Positions 1 to 5,990 of a DNA stretch of 8,610 nucleotides are shown here, piece by piece. Source of the DNA: Bacteroidetes bacterium UBA4009 (GTDB taxonomy: Bacteria > Bacteroidota > Bacteroidia > NS11-12g > UBA9320); NCBI GenBank assembly GCA_002384205.1, contig DGBH01000103.1, positions 14,406-23,015 on the forward strand, written 5' to 3'. The stretch's first letter is position 1, and every line of letters begins with the position of its first letter. Under the pieces are notes generated by a model. It searched no databases. It saw nothing but the letters and a program-made list of their open reading frames with translations, and was not told the origin of the DNA. A program made the translations under genes and the position numbers.

Positions 1-980
1 TTAAGAACACCTAATCTCCAAGCTAATAATTGAGCTTTTGTAATTTCGGTCAGCATTTCTGCTAATTTTTTTTGTTGTAATTGAAATCCCCCAATAGGTT
101 TACCAAATTGTTTTCTTTCGGCAGCATACCTCCTGGCGCTTTCATAACAATCCATAGCCGCACCAATTGCGCCCCAGCTTATTCCGTATCTTGCAGAATT
201 AAGACATGTTAAAGGACCTTTCAAACCTGTTACACCGGGCAAAATATTGGATTTTGGGATACGTACATTATCAAAAACTAATTCGCCCGTAATGCTTGCT
301 CTTAAACTCCACTTTCCGTGCGTTGTAGGTGTAGAAAATCCGTCCATTCCTCTTTCTACTATAATGCCGTGAATAATACCTTCTTCGTTTTTAGCCCAAA
401 CAACAGCAATGTCTGCTTGTGGTGCGTTGCTGATCCACATTTTTGCACCATTTAAGATAATATGATCGCCGTCTTCTTTAAAGTGAGTAGTCATTCCACT
501 GGGGTCACTGCCATGGTCGGGCTCAGTTAAGCCAAAACAACCCAACATATCTCCAGATGCTAGTTTAGGTAAGAATTTGTGTTTTTGTTCTTCACTTCCA
601 AATTTATGAATAGGGTACATCACTAATGATCCTTGTACGCTGGCAGTAGAACGAATTCCACTGTCACATCGCTCTAATTCTTGCATAGCAATGCCATAGC
701 TTATGTAATCTAGACCGCCTCCGCCATATTCTGCCGGTATTTGTGGACCAAAGCATCCAACTTCACCAAGTTGTTTAATAATGTGAGATGGGAAGTAATT
801 GTTTTCTGCACAAGCCTCTATAATTGGAGATAGTTCTCTTTTTACGTAATTACGCACACTATCTCTTACTAGAAGATGTTCTTCGGAAAGAAGATCATCG
901 ATATTGTAAAAGTCTGGGTGCGTGAAACGGTCTTGTCCTTTCTTTGCTTCCTTAAGCAAATTTATTTCTTCTAAGGTCAT
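1..980 (-). CDS. gcdH: Glutaryl-CoA dehydrogenase, C-terminus beyond window edge
   Basis: FAD-dependent enzyme of the acyl-CoA dehydrogenase superfamily that oxidises and decarboxylates glutaryl-CoA to crotonyl-CoA in lysine and tryptophan breakdown. Reading leftward from the ATG at 980-978, an open frame of 326 codons runs to the edge with no stop. The segment around residues 105-123 (CDSGIRSTASVQGSLVMYP) matches the glutaryl-CoA dehydrogenase signature; R110 aligns with the arginine that binds the glutaryl carboxylate in the human enzyme (Arg94), which separates this group from ordinary acyl-CoA dehydrogenases. The flavin/substrate loop GCFGLTEPDHGSDPSGM is at 147-163. The C-terminal region (ERKQFGKPIGGFQLQQKKLA, then AQLLAWRLG) is typical of the last helical domain. 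Family members are about 390 residues, so roughly 65 residues, including the catalytic glutamate (YEGT region), lie outside and cannot be checked. It is divergent from folB. The superfamily is certain; the substrate assignment is strong. Confidence 0.9.
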   Translation of the reverse strand, partial: MTLEEINLLKEAKKGQDRFTHPDFYNIDDLLSEEHLLVRDSVRNYVKRELSPIIEACAENNYFPSHIIKQLGEVGCFGPQIPAEYGGGGLDYISYGIAMQELERCDSGIRSTASVQGSLVMYPIHKFGSEEQKHKFLPKLASGDMLGCFGLTEPDHGSDPSGMTTHFKEDGDHIILNGAKMWISNAPQADIAVVWAKNEEGIIHGIIVERGMDGFSTPTTHGKWSLRASITGELVFDNVRIPKSNILPGVTGLKGPLTCLNSARYGISWGAIGAAMDCYESARRYAAERKQFGKPIGGFQLQQKKLAEMLTEITKAQLLAWRLGVL

Positions 981-995
981 TTGGGTATATAAAAC

Positions 996-1003
996 TATGT
1001 TTG
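996..1003 (+). promoter_or_regulatory. Putative -7 box for folB (TATGTTTG)
   Basis: TATGTTTG fits the Bacteroidota -7 consensus TAnnTTTG and lies 34 bases before the folB start codon, which would give a leader of about 30 nt. No good -33 TTTG is seen 19-21 bases upstream, where the sequence is already the first codons of gcdH. It abuts the opposing box at 1004-1011. A weak AGGA at 1029-1032 precedes the folB ATG with a five-base gap. Confidence 0.4.
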
Positions 1004-1011
1004 CAAATGTA
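1004..1011 (-). promoter_or_regulatory. Putative -7 box for gcdH (TACATTTG)
   Basis: Read on the minus strand this is TACATTTG, an exact TAnnTTTG match 23 bases before the gcdH start codon. The same eight bases occur just upstream of rnpB (6374-6367). No clear -33 element is present at the expected distance. It shares its boundary with the opposing folB box, so the two form an imperfect palindrome. Confidence 0.45.
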
Positions 1012-1037
1012 AAATTTAATGTCGACATAGGACGGAT

Positions 1038-1397
1038 ATGAGCAGTAGTTTAGAAACAATTCTAAGTATAGATAAAATAAGAGTGAAAGCACATCACGGA
1101 TGGTATGAAAGCGAGCGAAAAATAGGTGGGCTCTATTCTATTTCAGTACAAGTGTTTTCTACGATTGCGAGTTCCCAATCATTTGATGAGATGGATATTA
1201 GCATTAATTACGAACAAATACATGAAACGGTCGTGTCGGTTATGAATGATGAGTTTAAATTAATAGAACAATGTTGTAAGGTTCTTTTTGACCGCTTAAA
1301 ACAATTAAAACCTACTGAAATATGGCAAGTACACTTGATAAAAGAAGATGTGCCGATAAAACATGTAGGGAGTACGTCTTTCTGTATTAAAGGGTAA
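1038..1397 (+). CDS. folB: Dihydroneopterin aldolase
   Basis: Folate-biosynthesis enzyme that cleaves 7,8-dihydroneopterin to 6-hydroxymethyl-7,8-dihydropterin and glycolaldehyde; the family forms octamers in the cytoplasm. At 119 residues it has the usual length. Visible family landmarks are the N-terminal strand and loop HHGWYESERKIGG (19-31), with E24 in the place of the active-site glutamate; INYEQIHETV (56-65), with Y58 in the place of the conserved tyrosine; LIEQ (75-78), with E77 as the glutamate that anchors the pterin; and IKEDVPIKHVGSTSF (101-115), with K102 as the likely catalytic lysine. The start is supported by a promoter-like box at 996-1003 and a weak AGGA. It is divergent from gcdH and is followed by rseP after 108 bases. 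No other folate gene is adjacent. No convincing terminator follows; AGGGTAATCCCT around the stop codon is only a 4-bp stem. Confidence 0.93.
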   Translation: MSSSLETILSIDKIRVKAHHGWYESERKIGGLYSISVQVFSTIASSQSFDEMDISINYEQIHETVVSVMNDEFKLIEQCCKVLFDRLKQLKPTEIWQVHLIKEDVPIKHVGSTSFCIKG

Positions 1398-1443
1398 TCC
1401 CTGTTGAGCGTAAAAAAAAATAGATTAGTCAATATACTCTTCT

Positions 1444-1457
1444 TTAGCTTAAGCTAA
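1444..1457. repeat. Perfect 14-bp palindrome upstream of rseP
   Basis: TTAGCTTAAGCTAA is identical to its own reverse complement. It is centred about 55 bases before the rseP start and lies where a -33 region or an operator would be relative to the box at 1473-1480. A further inverted pair encloses it: AATATACT at 1431-1438 and AGTATATT at 1469-1476. It could bind a dimeric regulator or fold into a weak hairpin; no U run follows, so it does not look like a terminator. The function is unknown. Confidence 0.5.
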
Positions 1458-1472
1458 TCAGCCTTAAAAGTA

Positions 1473-1480
1473 TATTTTTG
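1473..1480 (+). promoter_or_regulatory. Putative -7 box for rseP operon (TATTTTTG)
   Basis: TATTTTTG fits TAnnTTTG and is followed by CACC, so the local sequence TTTTTGCAC recurs almost identically before the glmM-like gene (7567-7575). It sits 25 bases before the rseP ATG, giving an A/T-rich leader of about 20 nt with no Shine-Dalgarno sequence. A convincing -33 TTTG is lacking; the 14-bp palindrome covers that position. Confidence 0.5.
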
Positions 1481-1505
1481 CACCTTTAATTTTTAATAAA
1501 ATAAA

Positions 1506-2864
1506 ATGGGAACATTGATAATGGCAGGTCAGCTTATTCTGGCCTTAGCAATATTGGTATCGCTGCACGAATGGGGACATTACATTGCGGCACGTACATT
1601 TGGTATTCGTGTAGAAAAATTCTTCATCTTTTTTGATGCTTGGGGTATTAAGCTGTTTAGCAAAAAAATTGGAGACACGGAATGGGGTATTGGATGGCTG
1701 CCATTAGGGGGCTATGTCAAAATAAGCGGGATGATTGATGAGAGTCTGGATCAAGAGCAACTTGCTTCAGAACCAGAGGATCATGAGTTTCGAAGTAAAC
1801 CTGCTTGGCAGAGACTTATTGTTATGATAGGAGGCGTTACCGTTAACTTTATTTTAGGGGTTTTAATCTTTGGACTTTCTCTTTTTTATTACGGTACAAC
1901 GGCCTTGCCAAATGCAGCCGTAATGGAAAAAGGTGGTGTGCTTGTTGCTGAAATAGGAGAGAATGCTGGTCTTAAAACAGGAGATAAAATTATTGCGGTA
2001 AACGGCAAGAATGCCGAGAATTTTTTGGACTTATTCGACCCCGTAAACTATATCAGAGAAGGTCTTAATTATACAGTACTTCGTGACGGTATAGAATTAA
2101 ATATCCAAATTGAAGATAGTGTTCGTAAGAAAGTTCTTGAAAGCAGAGGAGATATTAGATTATTTGATTTTAGACGAATAGCAGAAGTTGGTGATTTTAG
2201 TAATTTTGAAAACCCTACATCGAGCAATGCCTATAATGCCGGTTTGCAACAGAAGGATGTTATTATTGCTATTGATAGTACGTCGATTATATTTTATGAT
2301 GAGATAAAGACTTTACTAGCTCCTCATAAAGGAGATACTGCTCAACTTACGATTACGAGAGAAGGAGCTAAGATGAGTCTTGCAGTAGCAGTGGATACGG
2401 CAGGTATTATTAATCTTCCATACGCCTTTTATGCTCAATATGAGGTGGACACCGTGCATCTAAATTTTGGATTCTTTGAATCGTTTCCAGCAGGTTATAA
2501 CAAAGGCATTAATACGCTAAAAGTGAATATTATCGCTTTTGGTGAGATGTTTAGAGGAAAGCTTAACCCTGTAAAATCAGTAAGTGGTCCTGTAGGAATT
2601 GCTAAAATATTTGGGTCAGAATGGATTTGGCAGCGTTTCTGGGAGTTAACAGGAATGTTATCTTTCATCTTAGCATTCATGAATTTGTTGCCTATTCCTG
2701 CATTAGATGGGGGTCATGTACTTTTCTTACTCATTGAAATGGTGCGCAGAAAACCACTGCCCGAAAAAGTAATGTACTATTTTCAAATAGTAGGCATGGT
2801 TATTTTATTCGCTCTAATGGGCTTTATCTTGTTTATTGATGCATTCAATGCATTCTTCGGCTAG
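1506..2864 (+). CDS. rseP: Site-2 protease RseP (M50 zinc metalloprotease)
   Basis: Inner-membrane intramembrane protease of the RseP/RasP family; known members cut anti-sigma factors or remnant signal peptides within the bilayer. The 452-residue length is normal. The zinc motif HEWGH is at 21-25 in the first membrane segment, PLGGYVKISGM (66-76) is the conserved membrane-associated loop, a second hydrophobic segment spans about 104-130, two PDZ-like domains occupy about 135-300, and the third zinc ligand lies in NLLPIPALDGGH (393-404, D401), followed by a last hydrophobic segment at about 428-450. The start at M1 follows the promoter-like box at 1473-1480; an internal M6 would shorten the first segment only slightly. 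hscB begins five bases after the stop. No anti-sigma or ECF sigma gene is in view, so its substrate cannot be inferred. In many bacteria the preceding gene is dxr; here it is folB. Confidence 0.95.
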   Translation: MGTLIMAGQLILALAILVSLHEWGHYIAARTFGIRVEKFFIFFDAWGIKLFSKKIGDTEWGIGWLPLGGYVKISGMIDESLDQEQLASEPEDHEFRSKPAWQRLIVMIGGVTVNFILGVLIFGLSLFYYGTTALPNAAVMEKGGVLVAEIGENAGLKTGDKIIAVNGKNAENFLDLFDPVNYIREGLNYTVLRDGIELNIQIEDSVRKKVLESRGDIRLFDFRRIAEVGDFSNFENPTSSNAYNAGLQQKDVIIAIDSTSIIFYDEIKTLLAPHKGDTAQLTITREGAKMSLAVAVDTAGIINLPYAFYAQYEVDTVHLNFGFFESFPAGYNKGINTLKVNIIAFGEMFRGKLNPVKSVSGPVGIAKIFGSEWIWQRFWELTGMLSFILAFMNLLPIPALDGGHVLFLLIEMVRRKPLPEKVMYYFQIVGMVILFALMGFILFIDAFNAFFG

Positions 2865-2869
2865 ATTTA

Positions 2870-3403
2870 ATGGATAATTACTTTACATTTTATAACATAG
2901 AAGAATTATTTTTTATAGACGAGGCCAAATTAAAGCAGGACTACCTTATCTTAAGTAAAGAGTATCATCCTGATTTTTATTTGGATGATGATGAAAAGTA
3001 TGCAGAAGCCTTACATGTTTCTAGTATCAATAATAAAGCCTACAAGCAACTTAAAACACTAGAAGGAAGGGTTGATCATATTTTGCGAGAAAATGGTTTA
3101 TTGGAAGCTAACGAAAATAAATTAACCCAAGATTTTCTTCTTCAAATGATGGATATCAACGAAGCTATCATGGAATTAAAAATGGAACCCAATGAACAGA
3201 AAGTAGAAACGATAAGTGTAGAAGTTAATGCTTTTGAAGACGGGCTTAATCAAACTTTAATAAGTTTAGCTCAACAAGCTGACAAAGAACTGGGTAATGA
3301 TAGAGTTAGAATAGAAATTATAGAAAACATTAAAGACATTTACTTAAAACAAAAGTATCTGTTGCGTATAAAAGAAAGTCTGAATACTTTCGCAGCGCTT
3401 TAA
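2870..3403 (+). CDS. hscB: Fe-S cluster co-chaperone HscB (J-domain protein)
   Basis: J-domain co-chaperone that delivers the scaffold protein IscU to its Hsp70 partner and stimulates ATP hydrolysis during iron-sulfur cluster transfer. At 177 residues it has the family length. The J domain has its HPD tripeptide at 33-35 (KEYHPDF), followed by the HscB-type segment INNKAYKQLKTLEGRVDHIL (53-72), comparable to the usual NxAYxxLxxPxxRAxYLL, and then FLLQMMDINEAI (89-100), the start of the three-helix C-terminal domain that contacts IscU. This layout separates it from general DnaJ proteins, which have Gly-rich and zinc domains. The start lies five bases after rseP without a Shine-Dalgarno sequence, so translational coupling is likely. 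No isc or hscA gene is adjacent. tRNA-Leu follows 20 bases after the stop. Confidence 0.88.
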   Translation: MDNYFTFYNIEELFFIDEAKLKQDYLILSKEYHPDFYLDDDEKYAEALHVSSINNKAYKQLKTLEGRVDHILRENGLLEANENKLTQDFLLQMMDINEAIMELKMEPNEQKVETISVEVNAFEDGLNQTLISLAQQADKELGNDRVRIEIIENIKDIYLKQKYLLRIKESLNTFAAL

Positions 3404-3423
3404 ATACTAAAGCAATTAGTGCT

Positions 3424-3505
3424 GCCCGGATGGCGGAATTGGTAGACGCGTCGGTCTCAAACACCGATGCCGCAAGGCGTGCCGGTTCGATCCCGGCTCC
3501 GGGTA
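3424..3505 (+). tRNA. tRNA-Leu (anticodon CAA)
   Basis: Class II tRNA of 82 nt that folds fully by eye. The acceptor stem is GCCCGGA (3424-3430) with TCCGGGT (3498-3504), giving a G-U first pair, and the discriminator is A3505. The D arm contains GGCGGAATTGGTAGACGC. The anticodon stem is TCGGT/ACCGA (3451-3455, 3463-3467) around the loop CTCAAAC, with anticodon CAA at 3458-3460, reading UUG. The long variable arm has a GCC-GCAA-GGC hairpin (3469-3478), as expected for leucine. The T arm is GCCGG/CCGGC (3481-3485, 3493-3497) with loop TTCGATC. The 3' CCA is not encoded (the next bases are CAA), so CCA-adding enzyme is needed. It is probably transcribed with rseP-hscB, as no separate promoter fits in the 20-base gap. 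Confidence 0.97.
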
Positions 3506-3506
3506 C

Positions 3507-3543
3507 AAAGTCCTTCCTGAGTCTCAGGAAGGACTTTTTTTTT
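3507..3543 (+). terminator. Strong rho-independent terminator after tRNA-Leu
   Basis: A perfect 14-bp stem, 3507-3520 with 3524-3537, closes a three-base loop (GTC) and is followed without a gap by a run of nine T (3535-3543). The stem begins one base after the discriminator-adjacent C, so the tRNA and terminator hairpins would nearly touch. It ends the rightward rseP-hscB-tRNA unit. On the minus strand the hairpin has only TTT after it, so it is at best a weak terminator for the oncoming Sua5 transcript. Confidence 0.93.
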
Positions 3544-3633
3544 AATATTCAGGGAAACAAATTCAAGAAAGGCAAAGTAACATAAGATTAAAATAGGATG
3601 AATTGGAGCCTAATCAATGAAAATGATGAAATT
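3544..3633. other. Tail-to-tail intergenic spacer
   Basis: These 90 A-rich bases separate the terminator of the rightward unit from the stop codon of the leftward Sua5 gene. I see no gene, no strong hairpin and no U-run terminator serving the Sua5 transcript; that transcript may run into the shared hairpin at 3507-3537. Confidence 0.5.
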
Positions 3634-4584
3634 CTATTTGCGATGCGCAAAAGCTGCTCGACTCAAACGGTCTGCAATAGCACGACCAATACCTTCTTCT
3701 CTTATTTTTTCGACTACGATACAATCTGAATGGTCTTCATCTGCTTGGTGCATCATGGCAAAAAGGTTGCTTGCAATCTCAGCTAGCTCATAGGTATGAG
3801 ATAAGTAATAGCTATGGCCATTCACTTCTTTGTTTTCATAAAGTAAATAAGAAATCTTCTTAGCTGAATGAGCTGATGAATATGCTTCTATATCATCCAC
3901 CATATACAGAGGTTTTACAGTTGCATAATGTTTGAGAAAATGACCTGGAGTAGCGGTTTTACCTTCTTTAATTGTTCGGACAATTAAACCGGTCTTTGCG
4001 GTAATTTCTTCTTGAGATATTCCACCTTCTCTGAGAATAAAAACAATGTCATCAATTACTTCTACAATAGTGCTTTCCACTCCTACGATACAGGGACCAC
4101 CGTCTAATACATAACCTATGTTGCGGCCAAGTGCAGATTCGACATGTTGCGCATTCGTAGGACTTACGGTATTTGATAAGTTTGCACTGGGTGCAGCTAG
4201 TGGAAAATCTAAGTTTTTCAAAAGAGCAAGCGTTAACGCATGATTAGGAACTCTAAGAACCACTTTTTGGCTTCCTGCAGTGACTAGGTCAGGCACAACA
4301 TTGTTTTTGGGTAATAATATACTTAACGAACCCGGCCAAAATATTTCGGCGAGTAAACGTGCAGAAGGAGGGAAGTGCGTTGTATATTTTTCAACTTCTG
4401 TAATACTCGAAATATGTACGATAAGTGGATTGAAACTGGGCCTTTGTTTGGCTTCGTAAATCTTTGTTAAAGCGTTAATATCAAGAATATTGGCCGCAAG
4501 ACCATAAACGGTTTCCGTAGGAATTGCTACTAGCTGACCGTTTTGTAAGAGAGATGTGGCTAAAGCCAAATCTGTACCTATCAT
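3634..4584 (-). CDS. sua5: Threonylcarbamoyl-AMP synthase, Sua5 type
   Basis: Makes L-threonylcarbamoyladenylate from threonine, bicarbonate and ATP, the first step of the t6A modification at position 37 of ANN-decoding tRNAs; the TsaD complex does the transfer. The YrdC domain fills about 1-200: PTETVYGLAA (22-31), KQRP with NPL (46-54), WPGSLSILL (83-91), RVPNH (111-115), APSANLS (131-137), DGGPC (161-165) and GVESTIVE (168-175). A linker resembling the Sua5 motif, TPGHFLKHYA (212-221), leads to a C-terminal Sua5 domain of about 95 residues ending in EGIGRAIADRLSRAA. At 316 residues it is therefore the long form rather than single-domain TsaC. KQRP replaces the more usual KGRP, but the lysine and arginine are kept. 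Its ATG overlaps the stop of the preceding response regulator (ATGA), implying co-transcription and coupled translation. Confidence 0.95.
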   Translation of the reverse strand: MIGTDLALATSLLQNGQLVAIPTETVYGLAANILDINALTKIYEAKQRPSFNPLIVHISSITEVEKYTTHFPPSARLLAEIFWPGSLSILLPKNNVVPDLVTAGSQKVVLRVPNHALTLALLKNLDFPLAAPSANLSNTVSPTNAQHVESALGRNIGYVLDGGPCIVGVESTIVEVIDDIVFILREGGISQEEITAKTGLIVRTIKEGKTATPGHFLKHYATVKPLYMVDDIEAYSSAHSAKKISYLLYENKEVNGHSYYLSHTYELAEIASNLFAMMHQADEDHSDCIVVEKIREEGIGRAIADRLSRAAFAHRK

Positions 4585-5942
4585 TTTTTGTCTCTTGCCA
4601 GGTCAAACTTTTCAATTTTGTTGTAAAGATGGCTTCTTTGTATATCAATTTCAGAAGCTGTTTTAGCTACGTTCCAATTGTTCTTCTTTAGTTTGGCATC
4701 AATAAACATTTTTTCTGCATAATCTTTGAACTCCTGAAATTTAGAGAATTCATTTATGGCATCCATAGTCCCTGGCTTTTTCTTGCCATTGTTAGCATAA
4801 AGTTGGACATTTTCTTCCGTTATTTTCTGATCACAGAGGATAATCAAACGCTCTACTATATTGCGTAATTCTCTAATATTTCCACTCCAATAAATGTTTT
4901 TAAGTGCATCCATTGCTCCCGCTGTAAATTGCTTTTTGTGGATACCGTTATCCTCGCAAATCTCGTGCATAAATTTTTCTGCAAGAGCAGGAATGTCTGT
5001 CACACGCTCGTTAAGAGAAGGCACGTGTATTACAATCACAGAAATACGATGGTATAAATCTTCTCGGAAGTTTCCATCCGCGATTTCTTGCATTAAATCC
5101 TTGTTGGTAGCAGCAATAATTCTGACGTTCACATCGATGTCTTTTTCGCCACCCACTCGGCTGATCTTATTTTCTTGGAGAGCTCTTAGTACTTTCGCTT
5201 GAGCAGAAAGGCTCATGTCTCCAATTTCATCTAAAAATAACGTACCCCCATTTGCTTTTTCAAACTTTCCTAGCTTCTGCTTAATAGCTGAAGTAAAAGA
5301 TCCTTTCTCGTGACCAAATAGTTCACTTTCTATGAGTTCTCCTGGTATTGCAGCACAGTTCACTTCTATTAAAGGTTTGTCGGCGCGGTTACTTTTTTCG
5401 TGAATCCAGCGAGCAACTAGCTCTTTCCCAGTTCCATTTTCCCCAGTTATTAAAACTCTAGCATCCGTTGGAGCTACTTTTTCAATGGTTTTTTTAATTT
5501 TTTTAATACTTGGAGAATCCCCAACTATTTCTCTCGTTTTAGTGATTTGTCTTTTTAGAACCTTGGTCTCAATGACTAAGCTATTCTTATCAACCGCATT
5601 TCTTACGGTAATAAGAAGTTTATTTAAGTCTGGAGGTTTATTAATAAAATCAAACGCTCCTTTTTTAGTTGCTTCAACCGCGGTTTCAGTGGTGCCGTGA
5701 CCAGAAATCATTACAAAGGGAAGCTCAGGTACAATTTCTTTTGCTTTTTCTAGCAGTTCTATACCATCTAGTTTAGGCATTTTAATATCCGCTAATACCG
5801 CATCGTAGTTAAATTTTCTGATGAGATTAAGTGCTTTTTCCCCATCTTCAGCTTCTTCTATTTCATATCCTTCATATTCTAAGATTTCTCTTAGGGTTTC
5901 TCTGATGCTTTGTTCATCATCTACAATTAGAATTCTTGCCAT
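4581..5942 (-). CDS. Sigma-54-dependent response regulator (NtrC/AtoC type), orphan
   Basis: Transcription activator with the full receiver, AAA+ and DNA-binding layout, 453 residues. The receiver domain (1-120) has acidic residues D8 and D9, phospho-acceptor D52, S80 and K102 (FINKPPD). The AAA+ domain (about 138-370) has Walker A GENGTGKE (167-174), Walker B TLFLDE (234-239), arginine fingers in FREDLYHRI (R293, R299) and sensor II in WSGNIREL. The loop that contacts sigma-54, usually GAFTGA, reads GSFTSA (214-219). A Fis-type helix-turn-helix occupies the C-terminus (NNWNVAKTASEIDIQRSHLY). No sensor kinase lies next to it; its partner and targets are unknown. It lies 46 bases downstream of rnpB without a visible -7 box, so it may depend on read-through, and it overlaps sua5 by four bases. 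The domain call is certain; the role is not. Confidence 0.95.
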   Translation of the reverse strand: MARILIVDDEQSIRETLREILEYEGYEIEEAEDGEKALNLIRKFNYDAVLADIKMPKLDGIELLEKAKEIVPELPFVMISGHGTTETAVEATKKGAFDFINKPPDLNKLLITVRNAVDKNSLVIETKVLKRQITKTREIVGDSPSIKKIKKTIEKVAPTDARVLITGENGTGKELVARWIHEKSNRADKPLIEVNCAAIPGELIESELFGHEKGSFTSAIKQKLGKFEKANGGTLFLDEIGDMSLSAQAKVLRALQENKISRVGGEKDIDVNVRIIAATNKDLMQEIADGNFREDLYHRISVIVIHVPSLNERVTDIPALAEKFMHEICEDNGIHKKQFTAGAMDALKNIYWSGNIRELRNIVERLIILCDQKITEENVQLYANNGKKKPGTMDAINEFSKFQEFKDYAEKMFIDAKLKKNNWNVAKTASEIDIQRSHLYNKIEKFDLARDKK

Positions 5943-5980
5943 AACTTGATTTTCGTTAATAATTATCGTGTTTCTTTAGT

Positions 5981-5990
5981 TAAAAAAAAA
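5981..5990 (-). terminator. U-run at the 3' end of rnpB
   Basis: On the minus strand, nine T (5990-5982) follow immediately after the 3' strand of helix P1. There is no separate local terminator hairpin; the only stem abutting the U run is P1 itself, whose other strand lies about 360 nt earlier, so termination here may be partial or assisted. Read-through would enter the response regulator gene. Confidence 0.4.

Noticed and set aside
1391..1402. AGGGTAATCCCT as a folB terminator
   Set aside because: The stem is only 4 bp around the stop codon; it is followed by a mixed sequence and then A's, not a T run on the coding strand.
1208..1432. Minus-strand open frame within folB
   Set aside because: It is antisense to folB, whose active-site residues are all present; no domain was recognised.
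3404..3423. Separate promoter for tRNA-Leu
   Set aside because: The 20-base gap has no TAnnTTTG box and is too short for a -33/-7 pair.
3507..3543. Fully bidirectional terminator for the convergent Sua5 transcript
   Set aside because: On the minus strand only three T follow the hairpin, so strong termination in that direction is not supported.
4894..5202. Plus-strand open frame antisense to the response regulator
   Set aside because: It mirrors the AAA+ domain coding sequence, which is strongly conserved in its own frame; there is no independent support for a second gene.
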